From Pseudomonas sp. S09G 359 (GTDB lineage: Bacteria; Pseudomonadota; Gammaproteobacteria; Pseudomonadales; Pseudomonadaceae), in NCBI RefSeq assembly GCF_002843605.1, contig NZ_CP025263.1, forward strand, positions 576,501-640,500: DNA of 64,000 nucleotides, read 5' to 3'. The notes under the pieces were generated by a model. The model saw nothing but the letters and a program-made list of their open reading frames with translations. It ran no database searches and had not been told where the DNA came from. This document shows, one piece after another, positions 27,421 to 35,921 of the stretch; position 1 is the first letter of the stretch; every line of letters starts with the position of its first letter. The position numbers and the translations under genes are program-made.

Positions 27421-27860
27421 AGGCACGGGAACGATACCGAGTCGACCTGATCGGGCTGCAAGCCGCCTGCGAGGCCAACTATGCGCGGCTGATGCGTTTG
27501 CTGCCCGACATGCGCCACGCGCCCGACGCGCGGCGTATCGGCGTGACCCATGGCGACCAGATGCTCGGCGTGCTGGCCCTGGAGGTCATCGTCAACTGCC
27601 CCTACACCACCACCTTGCGCGTGCGCCAGGAACACAGCCTGCCGTGGCTGCCGGTGCCGCAACTGGAAGTGCAGGTGTACCACGATGCGCGGATGGCCGA
27701 AGTGATCAGCGCCGAACATGCGCGGCGCTTTCGCAGCATCTATCCTTACCCCAATGTGTTCATGCACCAGCCCGATGAGAAAGCACAGCTCAATGTGTTC
27801 CTCGGTGAATGGTTGAGCCATTGCCTGGCCCTGGGCCATGAGTTCGAAGTCGTGCGGTAG
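27411..27860 (+). CDS. DUF1249 family protein (YqiB-like)
   Basis: A 149-residue soluble protein of the DUF1249 family. Recognisable segments are RYRVDLIGLQAACEANYARL, TTLRVRQEH and VYHDARMAEVIS. No catalytic motif is known to me. The gene begins 10 bases before the nudF stop and lies in the conserved order nudF-DUF1249-cpdA-yqiA-parE shared with E. coli and other gammaproteobacteria. It may act with its neighbours, but the function is unknown. Confidence 0.87.
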   Translation: MAVKARERYRVDLIGLQAACEANYARLMRLLPDMRHAPDARRIGVTHGDQMLGVLALEVIVNCPYTTTLRVRQEHSLPWLPVPQLEVQVYHDARMAEVISAEHARRFRSIYPYPNVFMHQPDEKAQLNVFLGEWLSHCLALGHEFEVVR

Positions 27861-27958
27861 ATGTGAACTGCGTCTGCTTCCAGGGTTTCCTCTTTGTGTC
27901 CTGCCCCAGCATAATCGCGCCAACTGTCCATTTCCTGTGATTGCCCTGGGAGAGCGCC

Positions 27959-28774
27959 TTGCCGAGCGTATCCACCGTGAACCCCGATGCGCCGGCGTTG
28001 CTGGTGCAATTGTCCGATAGCCACCTGTTTGCCGAGGCTGACGGCACGCTGCTGGGCATGAACACCCGCGAGAGCCTGCAGCGGGTGATCGGGTTGGTAC
28101 GCGAGCAGCAGCCACGGATTGACCTGGTGCTGGCCACGGGTGATTTGTCCCAGGATGGCACGCTGGCGTCTTACCAACAGTTTCGCCAGATGACTGCGCC
28201 GATTGGCGCGCCCACGCGCTGGATCCCCGGTAACCATGACGAGCCGCAGATCATGGCCCACGCTGCGGTGCACAGCGATTTGCTCGAGCCGGTGGTCGAT
28301 GTCGGCAATTGGCGCGTCACCCTGCTCGACTCCGCGGTGCCAGGCTCGGTGCCCGGTTACCTGCAAGACCAGCAACTGCAATTGCTCGCCCAGGCCTTGA
28401 GCGAGGCGCCCAGCCGCCATCACCTGGTGTGTTTTCACCATCACCCGGTGTCTATCGGCTGTGCGTGGATGGAGCCTATCGGCTTGCGTAACCCCGAAGC
28501 GCTGTTTGCCGTGCTTGACCGCTTTCCACAGGTCAAGGCGGTGCTCTGGGGGCATGTGCACCAGGAAATCGACCGCGAGCGCAACGGCGTGCGCCTGCTG
28601 GCGTCGCCGTCCACGTGCATCCAGTTCGCGCCGGGCAGCGAGGATTTCAAGGTCAGCGAGCAAGCGCCGGGCTATCGCTGGCTGCGCTTGCATGCAGACG
28701 GGCGGTTGGAGACTGGTGTGGAGCGAGTCAAAGGCTTCACCTTCAGCATCGATTACGGCAGCAACGGCTACTAA
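27959..28774 (+). CDS. cpdA: 3',5'-cyclic AMP phosphodiesterase CpdA
   Basis: A 271-residue calcineurin-like metallophosphoesterase. The metal-binding motifs are in the correct order: LSDSHLF (about residue 20), ATGDLSQDG (60), GNHDE (90), CFHHHPV (160) and GHVHQE (197). It hydrolyses cAMP and so limits Vfr/CRP signalling in Pseudomonas. The start is probably a TTG at 27959 with GGGAGAG 6-12 bases ahead; another TTG at 27941 adds six residues. By position it corresponds to PA4969. Confidence 0.93.
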   Translation: MPSVSTVNPDAPALLVQLSDSHLFAEADGTLLGMNTRESLQRVIGLVREQQPRIDLVLATGDLSQDGTLASYQQFRQMTAPIGAPTRWIPGNHDEPQIMAHAAVHSDLLEPVVDVGNWRVTLLDSAVPGSVPGYLQDQQLQLLAQALSEAPSRHHLVCFHHHPVSIGCAWMEPIGLRNPEALFAVLDRFPQVKAVLWGHVHQEIDRERNGVRLLASPSTCIQFAPGSEDFKVSEQAPGYRWLRLHADGRLETGVERVKGFTFSIDYGSNGY

Positions 28775-28790
28775 CAGCTGCAAACACTGA

Positions 28791-28830
28791 AACCCATGTG
28801 GGAGGGGGCAAGCCCCCTCCCACATGGGTT
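28791..28830. repeat. collapsed REP palindrome
   Basis: A perfect palindrome with two 19-base arms (28791-28809 and 28812-28830) and a 2-base centre. Unlike a usual REP pair, the halves meet at GGGGGCAAGCCCCC with nothing between. It lies between cpdA and yqiA. Confidence 0.9.
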
Positions 28831-28916
28831 ATGCAGGTGCTGGGCGATAGGGGACTCACATAGGGCTTCGATCCCTGTAAACTGCGCCCTTTTGGCGCAA
28901 GCACGGAGAGCCCGGC

Positions 28917-29525
28917 ATGTCCGCTTCGATCCTGTATATCCACGGTTTCAACAGCGCGCCCGCGTCCAACAAGGCCAGCCAGTTGATCAGGGTGATGGAC
29001 CAGCTCGGCCTGGCCGACCAACTGCGTGTGCCGGCCCTGCACCACCACCCGCGTCAGGCAATTCCGCAATTGGAGCAGGCCATTGCCCAACTGGGGCGGC
29101 CGCTGCTGGTCGGCAGCTCACTCGGCGGCTACTATGCAACCCATCTTGCCGAACGCCATGGCCTCAAGGCGCTGCTGGTCAACCCGGCGGTGAGCCCGCA
29201 TCGGATGTTCGACGGTTACCTGGGCACCCAGAAGAACCTCTATACCGATGAAACCTGGGAACTGACCCACGACCACGTCACCGCGTTGGCCGAGCTGGAA
29301 GTGCCGGCCCCGCGGGACGCCGCGCGTTATCAGGTGTGGTTGCAGACCGGTGATGAAACACTGGATTATCGCCTCGCCCAACAGTATTACCGGGCCTGTG
29401 CCTTGCGCATCCAGGCCGGTGGCGACCATGGTTACCAGGGTTTCGCCGAGCAATTGCCGGCGCTGCTCAGCTTTGCCGGCATTGGCGCAGATCAGTATCA
29501 ATCCTTCGATTTTTCGGCACTGTAA
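28917..29525 (+). CDS. yqiA: YqiA-like alpha/beta hydrolase (esterase)
   Basis: A 202-residue alpha/beta hydrolase of the UPF0227/YqiA family. The nucleophile elbow is VGSSLGG with Ser68 in a G-x-S-x-G setting. The oxyanion segment ILYIHGFNSAP and the catalytic His in GGDHGYQGF near the end are in the expected positions. E. coli YqiA is an esterase active on acyl substrates. The ATG is preceded by CGGAGAGCCCGGC (GGAGA at good spacing). It is followed 54 bases later by parE, the same order as in other gammaproteobacteria. Confidence 0.9.
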   Translation: MSASILYIHGFNSAPASNKASQLIRVMDQLGLADQLRVPALHHHPRQAIPQLEQAIAQLGRPLLVGSSLGGYYATHLAERHGLKALLVNPAVSPHRMFDGYLGTQKNLYTDETWELTHDHVTALAELEVPAPRDAARYQVWLQTGDETLDYRLAQQYYRACALRIQAGGDHGYQGFAEQLPALLSFAGIGADQYQSFDFSAL

Positions 29526-29579
29526 TTGCCTTGGAAACCGCAGGTTACTTTTTAATCGAACGACTCACGACGAGACCCC

Positions 29580-31484
29580 ATGGCCACTCCCAGCGCTAGC
29601 TCTTATAACGCCGACGCCATCGAAGTCCTCTCGGGCCTCGACCCGGTGCGCAAACGCCCCGGCATGTACACCGACACCAGCCGGCCGAACCACCTTGCCC
29701 AGGAAGTCATCGACAACAGCGTCGACGAAGCCCTGGCCGGCCACGCCAAGTCGGTGCATGTCATTCTCCACGCTGACCATTCCCTGGAAGTGTCCGACGA
29801 TGGTCGCGGCATGCCGGTGGACATCCACCCGGAAGAGGGTGTGCCCGGCGTTGAGCTGATCCTCACCAAGCTGCATGCGGGTGGCAAGTTCTCCAACAAG
29901 AACTACCAGTTCTCCGGCGGCTTGCACGGCGTGGGTATTTCCGTGGTCAACGCCCTGTCCACGCTGGTGCGGGTGCGGGTCAAGCGCGACGGCAACGAAT
30001 ACGAGATGACCTTCGCCGATGGCTACAAGGCCACCGACCTGGCTGTGATCGGTACCGTTGGCAAGCGCAACACCGGCACCAGCGTGTACTTCGCGCCGGA
30101 CCCGAAATACTTCGATTCACCGAAATTCTCCATCAGCCGCCTCAAGCATGTGCTCAAGGCCAAGGCGGTGTTGTGCCCGGGCCTGCTGGTCACCTTTGAA
30201 GACAAAGGCACCGGCGAGAAGGTCGAGTGGCACTACGAAGATGGCCTGCGCTCCTACCTGGAAGATTCCGTCAGCGACTTCGAGCGCCTGCCCAACGAGC
30301 CGTTCTGCGGCAGCCTGGCCGGTAACAAAGAAGCCGTTGACTGGGCGCTGCTGTGGTTGCCCGAAGGTGGCGACAGCGTGCAGGAAAGCTACGTCAACCT
30401 GATCCCGACGGCCCAGGGCGGCACCCACGTCAACGGTTTGCGCCAGGGTTTGCTGGATGCCATGCGCGAATTCTGCGAATACCGCAGCCTGTTGCCACGC
30501 GGCGTGAAGCTGGCGCCGGAAGACGTGTGGGAGCGCATCGCGTTCGTGCTGTCGATGAAGATGCAGGAGCCGCAGTTCTCCGGCCAGACCAAAGAACGCC
30601 TGTCGTCTCGCGAGGCTGCGGCGTTTGTTTCCGGTGTGGTCAAGGACGCCTTCAGCCTGTGGCTCAACGAGCACCCGGAGCTGGGCCTGGCCCTGGCGGA
30701 ACTGGCGATCAACAACGCCGGCCGTCGCCTTAAAGCCAGCAAGAAGGTCGAGCGCAAGCGCATCACCCAAGGCCCGGCACTGCCAGGCAAGTTGGCCGAT
30801 TGCGCCGGGCAGGACCCGATGCGTTCCGAGCTGTTCCTGGTGGAAGGTGACTCCGCCGGCGGTTCCGCCAAGCAAGCGCGGGACAAGGAATTCCAGGCGA
30901 TCCTGCCGCTGCGCGGCAAAATCCTCAACACCTGGGAAGTCGATGGCAGCGAAGTGCTGGCCAGCCAGGAAGTGCACAACATTGCCGTGGCCATTGGCGT
31001 TGACCCGGGCGCGGCGGATATCAGCCAGCTGCGCTACGGCAAGATCTGCATCCTCGCCGACGCCGACTCCGACGGTTTGCACATCGCGACCCTGCTGTGC
31101 GCGCTGTTTGTGCAGCATTTCCGCCCGTTGGTGGATGCCGGTCACGTCTACGTCGCCATGCCGCCGCTGTACCGGATCGACCTGGGCAAAGAAATCTTCT
31201 ACGCCCTGGACGAAGCCGAGCGCGATGGCATCCTCGACCGCCTGGTGGCCGAGAAGAAACGCGGCAAGCCACAGGTCACGCGATTCAAAGGCCTGGGTGA
31301 GATGAACCCGCCGCAACTGCGCGAAACCACCATGGACCCGAACACCCGCCGTCTGGTGCAGTTGACCCTGGAAGACTACGCCGGCACGTCGGAAATGATG
31401 GACATGCTGCTGGCGAAGAAGCGCGCGCCGGACCGCAAGGCCTGGCTGGAATCCAAAGGCAACCTGGCCGAGGTTCTGGGCTGA
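29580..31484 (+). CDS. parE: DNA topoisomerase IV subunit B
   Basis: A 634-residue type IIA topoisomerase ATPase subunit. Visible regions are the GHKL ATPase domain (EVIDNSVDEALAGHA and GLHGVGISVVNALS), the transducer domain, and the TOPRIM domain (LVEGDSAGGSAKQ, with the metal site ILADADSDGLHI). With ParC it decatenates daughter chromosomes. The length is normal for the family (about 630). The stop codon TGA (31482-31484) overlaps the ATG of the next gene, which encodes a secreted phytase-like protein. Confidence 0.97.
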   Translation: MATPSASSYNADAIEVLSGLDPVRKRPGMYTDTSRPNHLAQEVIDNSVDEALAGHAKSVHVILHADHSLEVSDDGRGMPVDIHPEEGVPGVELILTKLHAGGKFSNKNYQFSGGLHGVGISVVNALSTLVRVRVKRDGNEYEMTFADGYKATDLAVIGTVGKRNTGTSVYFAPDPKYFDSPKFSISRLKHVLKAKAVLCPGLLVTFEDKGTGEKVEWHYEDGLRSYLEDSVSDFERLPNEPFCGSLAGNKEAVDWALLWLPEGGDSVQESYVNLIPTAQGGTHVNGLRQGLLDAMREFCEYRSLLPRGVKLAPEDVWERIAFVLSMKMQEPQFSGQTKERLSSREAAAFVSGVVKDAFSLWLNEHPELGLALAELAINNAGRRLKASKKVERKRITQGPALPGKLADCAGQDPMRSELFLVEGDSAGGSAKQARDKEFQAILPLRGKILNTWEVDGSEVLASQEVHNIAVAIGVDPGAADISQLRYGKICILADADSDGLHIATLLCALFVQHFRPLVDAGHVYVAMPPLYRIDLGKEIFYALDEAERDGILDRLVAEKKRGKPQVTRFKGLGEMNPPQLRETTMDPNTRRLVQLTLEDYAGTSEMMDMLLAKKRAPDRKAWLESKGNLAEVLG

Positions 31485-32479
31485 TGCGAACAGGTTTCGC
31501 CCTGGCGATCCTGATGTTGAGCGGGTTGGCGGCGACCACGGTGGTCGCCGCGCCTGCGGCTGAGCTTAAACTTGTGTCCGAACACCCGGTGGACGGTATG
31601 CGCGGCGGTAACCTGTCGGGCCTGGCCCTGTGCGGCAAGGACTTGTGGACGGTTTCCGACCGTGATGACGACCAGATCTACCGCCTGGATATCAGTGCGC
31701 CGACCTGGCAGGCCGAAGCGGTGAAGATCGAAGTGCCGCCGGTGCCCGAGTCCGGTTTGCCTTGGGGGTTGCGCTCGCGCACCAAGGCCGCTTCATTCAT
31801 TCGCGGTGGCGACCTGGATTTCGAAGGCGTCACCTGTGATGCTGCCGGCAACCGCTACATCGTCAGTGAAGCCCACGCCGCCGTGCTGCAAGTACCGGTG
31901 AGCGGGGCGCCCGAGTGGTTGAAGATTGCCCCAGGCATGGTGCGTGAGGCCCGGGCCAGTGGCATGTTGCTGCACTTCAATGCGTTATTCGAAGGCCTGG
32001 CGATAAATCCAGAAGGTAATCAGATTTGGCTGGCGGCCGAGCGCGAGCGACGCGGCTTAATTTCCATCAAGCGCGGGCAGAGTGTGTGGGATTGTGACGG
32101 CCCCTGCGTGTTGCTGAGCGAGGCCGGCCAGGAAGTGCAACCTGCCAAGTTCACCAATGCCAAGGCGGTGTCCAAGGATTTTGCCGACCTGGCGCTGTTC
32201 AACGGCAAGCTGTTTACTTTGGAGCGCAATGCGTTCCAGATTTGTCGGCGCGATGCCGTCACGGCCAAGGTCGAGCTGTGCTGGTCGTTCGCCGACGAGA
32301 CCCTGACGCCCGAGCGCCGCTACGCCCAGCCCTACGGCTTGGCCGAAGCCTTGGTGATCGACACCGATGGCCTGTGGCTGGGCATCGACAACAATTTCGG
32401 CCCGCGCGCCGATGGTGAAAAACGCCCGGTGGTCTATCGTTTCGCGGCCCCGGCCGGTGGCTGGAGTGCCCAGCCATGA
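31484..32479 (+). CDS. secreted esterase-like phytase-domain protein
   Basis: A 331-residue exported protein. A hydrophobic N-terminus ([20 protein letters not shown]) is probably a signal peptide cut near residue 23. The rest looks like a beta-propeller of the esterase-like activity of phytase family, with repeated strands such as [20 protein letters not shown] and [19 protein letters not shown]. Three Cys pairs may form disulfides. No function is established. Its ATG shares a base with the parE stop and 73 bases separate it from parC, so it is transcribed with the topoisomerase IV genes (PA4965-66 region). Confidence 0.8.
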   Translation: MRTGFALAILMLSGLAATTVVAAPAAELKLVSEHPVDGMRGGNLSGLALCGKDLWTVSDRDDDQIYRLDISAPTWQAEAVKIEVPPVPESGLPWGLRSRTKAASFIRGGDLDFEGVTCDAAGNRYIVSEAHAAVLQVPVSGAPEWLKIAPGMVREARASGMLLHFNALFEGLAINPEGNQIWLAAERERRGLISIKRGQSVWDCDGPCVLLSEAGQEVQPAKFTNAKAVSKDFADLALFNGKLFTLERNAFQICRRDAVTAKVELCWSFADETLTPERRYAQPYGLAEALVIDTDGLWLGIDNNFGPRADGEKRPVVYRFAAPAGGWSAQP

Positions 32480-32552
32480 ACCCGCGTTTTTTTCAATTGA
32501 TTCAGCGCAGCGGCAGTTCCGCTGCGCCTTACCCAACAATGATGAGGCCCGC

Positions 32553-34817
32553 ATGAGTGACATCCTCGCAGACAGCTTAGATGGCGTAGAACGCCGGTCG
32601 CTGGCTGACTTCACCGAAAATGCCTACCTCAACTACTCCATGTACGTGATCATGGACCGCGCCCTGCCGCATATCGGCGACGGCCTGAAGCCGGTACAAC
32701 GGCGCATCATCTACGCCATGAGTGAGTTGGGCCTGGACGCCGATTCCAAGCACAAGAAGTCGGCGCGTACCGTCGGTGACGTGCTGGGTAAGTTCCACCC
32801 CCACGGCGACTCGGCGTGCTACGAAGCCATGGTGCTGATGGCCCAGCCGTTCAGCTACCGCTACACGCTGGTGGACGGCCAGGGTAACTGGGGTGCGCCG
32901 GATGATCCCAAGTCCTTCGCGGCCATGCGTTACACCGAGGCGCGCCTGTCGCGTTATTCGGAAGTATTGCTGAGTGAGCTGGGTCAGGGCACCGCCGACT
33001 GGGGCCCGAACTTCGACGGCACCCTCGATGAACCCCTGGTGTTGCCGGCACGTTTGCCGAATATCCTGCTCAATGGCACCACCGGTATCGCGGTCGGCAT
33101 GGCCACCGACGTGCCGCCGCACAACCTGCGCGAAGTCGCCACGGCCTGCGTACGCCTGCTGGATGAGCCAAAGGCTACGGTCGAGCAGCTCTGCGAGCAT
33201 ATCCAGGGCCCGGACTACCCGACCGAAGCAGAAATCATCACACCGCGTGCCGACCTGCTGAAGATGTACGAAACCGGCAAGGGCTCGGTGCGCATGCGCG
33301 CCGTTTACCACATCGAAGACGGCGACATCATTGTTACCGCGCTGCCGCACCAGGTGTCCGGCGCCAAGGTGCTGGAGCAGATCGCCGCGTTGATGCAGGC
33401 CAAACCGTCGAAACTGCCGCAAGTCGCCGACCTGCGTGACGAGTCCGACCACGAAAACCCTTGCCGCATCGTGATCATCCCGACCAACAGCCGGGTCGAT
33501 CACGAAGTGCTGATGCAGCACCTGTTCGCCAGCACCGACCTGGAGTCGAGCTACCGGGTCAACGTCAACATCATTGGCCTGGACGGCAAGCCGCAGCTGA
33601 AAAACCTGCGCAACCTGCTGGTCGAGTGGCTGGAGTTCCGGGTCAATACCGTGCGCCGCCGCCTGCAGTTCCGCCTGGACAAGGTCGAGCGCCGCCTGCA
33701 CCTGTTGGACGGCTTGCTGATTGCCTATCTCAACCTGGATGAAGTGATCCACATCATCCGTACCGCCGAGCACCCGAAAGCCGAGCTGATTGCGCGTTTC
33801 GAGCTGAGCGAGATCCAGGCCGACTACATCCTCGACACCCGCTTGCGTCAGTTGGCGCGGTTGGAAGAGATGAAGTTGCGTGATGAGCAAGACGCCCTGC
33901 TCAAGGAGCAAGCCAAGCTGCAAGCCCTGCTGGGCAGCGAAGCCAAGCTCAAGAAACTGGTGCGCAGCGAGTTGATCAAGGACGCCGAAACCTATGGCGA
34001 TGACCGTCGTTCGCCAATCGTGCAGCGCGCCGAAGCCAAGGCTCTGACAGAAACCGAGCTGCTGCCGAACGAGAAAATTACCGTCGTTCTGTCGGAAAAG
34101 GGTTGGGTTCGCTCTGCCAAAGGGCATGATATTGACGCCACCGGTTTGTCGTACAAGGCCGGTGATGGCTTCAAGACGGCTGCGGCCGGGCGTTCCAACC
34201 AGTTTGCGGTGTTTATCGACTCCACCGGGCGCAGTTATTCGGTGCCGGCCCACACCCTGCCATCGGCACGCGGTCAGGGCGAGCCGCTGACCGGGCGTCT
34301 GACGCCACCACCGGGGGCAAATTTTGAATGTGTGCTGCTGCCGGACGACGACGCGCTGTATGTGATCGCTTCCGACGCGGGTTACGGGTTCGTGGTCAAG
34401 GGTGAAGACCTGCAGGCCAAGAACAAGGCAGGCAAGGCGCTGTTGAGCCTGCCGAACAACGCCAAGGTGATTCTGCCGCGGCCGGTGGAGGATCGCGAAA
34501 GCAATTGGCTGGCCTCGGTGACCACCGAAGGGCGCTTGCTGGTGTTCAAGATCAGCGATCTGCCACAGCTGGGCAAAGGTAAGGGCAACAAGATCATTGG
34601 CATTCCTGGCGAGCGGGTGGCCAGTCGCGAAGAGTACGTGACCGACATCGCAGTGATTCCGGAAGGCTCCACCCTGGTGCTCCAGGCCGGCAAGCGCACG
34701 TTGTCATTGCGCCCTGACGACCTCGAACATTACAAGGGCGAGCGCGGTCGTCGCGGTAATAAACTGCCTCGCGGTTTCCAACGCGTTGATGCTTTATTGG
34801 TGGAAACGCCCGTTTAA
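32553..34817 (+). CDS. parC: DNA topoisomerase IV subunit A
   Basis: A 754-residue type IIA topoisomerase cleavage subunit. The active-site Tyr is Tyr127 ([13 protein letters not shown]). The quinolone-resistance region reads [10 protein letters not shown] with Ser87 and Glu91, so it is the unmutated form. The C-terminal beta-pinwheel starts after about residue 500 ([16 protein letters not shown], a repeated GyrA-like element). Start is the ATG at 32553 with GAGG 9 bases ahead; an upstream open frame from 32367 lies in the previous gene. It works with ParE, encoded 1.1 kb upstream. Confidence 0.97.
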   Translation: MSDILADSLDGVERRSLADFTENAYLNYSMYVIMDRALPHIGDGLKPVQRRIIYAMSELGLDADSKHKKSARTVGDVLGKFHPHGDSACYEAMVLMAQPFSYRYTLVDGQGNWGAPDDPKSFAAMRYTEARLSRYSEVLLSELGQGTADWGPNFDGTLDEPLVLPARLPNILLNGTTGIAVGMATDVPPHNLREVATACVRLLDEPKATVEQLCEHIQGPDYPTEAEIITPRADLLKMYETGKGSVRMRAVYHIEDGDIIVTALPHQVSGAKVLEQIAALMQAKPSKLPQVADLRDESDHENPCRIVIIPTNSRVDHEVLMQHLFASTDLESSYRVNVNIIGLDGKPQLKNLRNLLVEWLEFRVNTVRRRLQFRLDKVERRLHLLDGLLIAYLNLDEVIHIIRTAEHPKAELIARFELSEIQADYILDTRLRQLARLEEMKLRDEQDALLKEQAKLQALLGSEAKLKKLVRSELIKDAETYGDDRRSPIVQRAEAKALTETELLPNEKITVVLSEKGWVRSAKGHDIDATGLSYKAGDGFKTAAAGRSNQFAVFIDSTGRSYSVPAHTLPSARGQGEPLTGRLTPPPGANFECVLLPDDDALYVIASDAGYGFVVKGEDLQAKNKAGKALLSLPNNAKVILPRPVEDRESNWLASVTTEGRLLVFKISDLPQLGKGKGNKIIGIPGERVASREEYVTDIAVIPEGSTLVLQAGKRTLSLRPDDLEHYKGERGRRGNKLPRGFQRVDALLVETPV

Positions 34818-34832
34818 GGCGGTTTAGAGCCC

Positions 34833-34860
34833 TCGATCTACGATTTAACGCGTAGATCGA
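34833..34860. repeat. 10-bp inverted repeat after parC
   Basis: TCGATCTACG (34833-34842) and CGTAGATCGA (34851-34860) are a perfect inverted pair around an 8-base AT-rich loop, 15 bases past the parC stop. No T run follows, so it might be an operator or a Rho-type end rather than a simple terminator. Confidence 0.5.
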
Positions 34861-34991
34861 CGCTTTGGCGCTGGAGTCATGGCGCATATTCACGGATGAT
34901 ATGGCCTTTCCAGCGCCGGCGTGGCCGAGCGTGTTTAGGTTATTTTTAAGTATTACATTGTGGTTCGCCTTGTGGCAGCCACCTGGATGGG

Positions 34992-35702
34992 ATGATGACT
35001 GCTCCACGCCTTCCTTTTATTTTCATGCTCGCTGGCCTTTTGGGGTTGGCGGGTTGCAGCACGCACCAACCGGTGTCGCTGTACCAGCTGGACAGCGGAA
35101 GCCCAGCTCAACCAGCCCAAACCGCTGGCATGGCGGTTTTGCTGGGCCCGGTGGTCGTCGCTGACTACCTGCAACGCGAAACCCTGCTGCAACGTCAGAA
35201 CGACGGCAGCCTGCAAGGTTCCACTGATGGTCGTTGGGCGGGCAGTTTATCGTCCGACATCAACCAGCTGATGCTGCGCCAGGTGGCGGGTCAGCTCGAC
35301 AGCCAGCGTGTGGTACTTGCGCCTGCGCCCGCCGGCTTCAGCCCGGATGTGCAGGTCTTGCTGACGATCACTCGGCTCGACTCCGGTGCTTCGCAGCCGG
35401 CGATCCTTGACGCGCAGTGGCGCTTGATCGACCGCCGTGGCCAGGTGCGCGACAGCCGCATCGTGCACCTGCAGGAGCAACACACCGGTACCACCGCGTC
35501 CCAGGTCCAGGCCCAGGGCGTGCTGCTGCAGAACCTGGCGCAGCAGTTGTCGGTGGCCCTCAAGCCATTGGCCAACCAGCCGCCGATTGCCGAAGCGCCC
35601 CGCAAGCCGGCACCCGTGCAGGCCCGGCCGGCAGAGCCACAGAAACCGAAGATGCCGATGGCCGTACCGATTCGTACGGATATGGAAGTGTTCAGGTTCT
35701 GA
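34992..35702 (+). CDS. PqiC/LptE-like ABC-transport auxiliary lipoprotein
   Basis: A 236-residue lipoprotein. The signal sequence ends in a lipobox (LLGLAGC, Cys near residue 22). The domain is of the ABC-type transport auxiliary lipoprotein family (PF03886, PqiC/YmbA-like): VSLYQLDSG near the start, GMAVLLGPVVVADYLQRE, and LDAQWRLIDRRGQVRDSRIV. Members form part of MCE-type systems linked to outer membrane lipid transport. No mlaD-type or permease genes are adjacent, so its partners lie elsewhere. The last 40 residues are Pro/Ala-rich. Two ATGs (34992 and 34995) are possible starts. A bidirectional terminator follows. Confidence 0.82.
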   Translation: MMTAPRLPFIFMLAGLLGLAGCSTHQPVSLYQLDSGSPAQPAQTAGMAVLLGPVVVADYLQRETLLQRQNDGSLQGSTDGRWAGSLSSDINQLMLRQVAGQLDSQRVVLAPAPAGFSPDVQVLLTITRLDSGASQPAILDAQWRLIDRRGQVRDSRIVHLQEQHTGTTASQVQAQGVLLQNLAQQLSVALKPLANQPPIAEAPRKPAPVQARPAEPQKPKMPMAVPIRTDMEVFRF

Positions 35703-35715
35703 CCTGAAACCGCCC

Positions 35716-35755
35716 CACAAAAAAGGCCCGCTGAATAAGCGGGCCTTTTTTTGTG
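35716..35755. terminator. bidirectional rho-independent terminator
   Basis: A strong hairpin (AAAGGCCCGCT-GAATA-AGCGGGCCTTT) is flanked by A and T runs on both sides, so it can act on both strands. It lies just after the PqiC-like gene and about 165 bases downstream of the converging AhpA-like gene end at 35922. Confidence 0.92.
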
Positions 35756-35779
35756 GGCGATTTGAGTTGCGCCAAAGAT

Positions 35780-35900
35780 CAAATGTGGGAGGGGGCTTGC
35801 CCCCGAAGGCGTTGGGTCAACCAGTACATTCGGTACTGATACACCGCCTTCGCGAGCAAGCCCGCTCCCACAAAGCCCGCTCCCACACAAGCCCACTCCA
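35780..35900. repeat. chimeric REP cluster
   Basis: The left arm is of the GGGGGCTTGCCCCC type and the right arm of the GAGCAAGCCCGCTCCC type, so they belong to two REP families. The right arm is followed by two further short partial copies (AAGCCCGCTCCCACA, CAAGCCCACTCCA) in tandem. The spacer holds GTACATTCGGTAC. Confidence 0.85.
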
Positions 35901-35921
35901 TAGATGGTTCAGCAGTGTTCT

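Noticed and set aside
32367..32552. N-terminal extension of parC by 62 residues
   Set aside because: It runs through the end of the upstream gene in another frame; the ATG at 32553 has a good ribosome site and gives the usual ParC N-terminus and Ser87 numbering.
32577..34253. 558-residue minus-strand frame over parC
   Set aside because: Antisense shadow of parC; low-complexity Gln/Val/Ala-rich translation.
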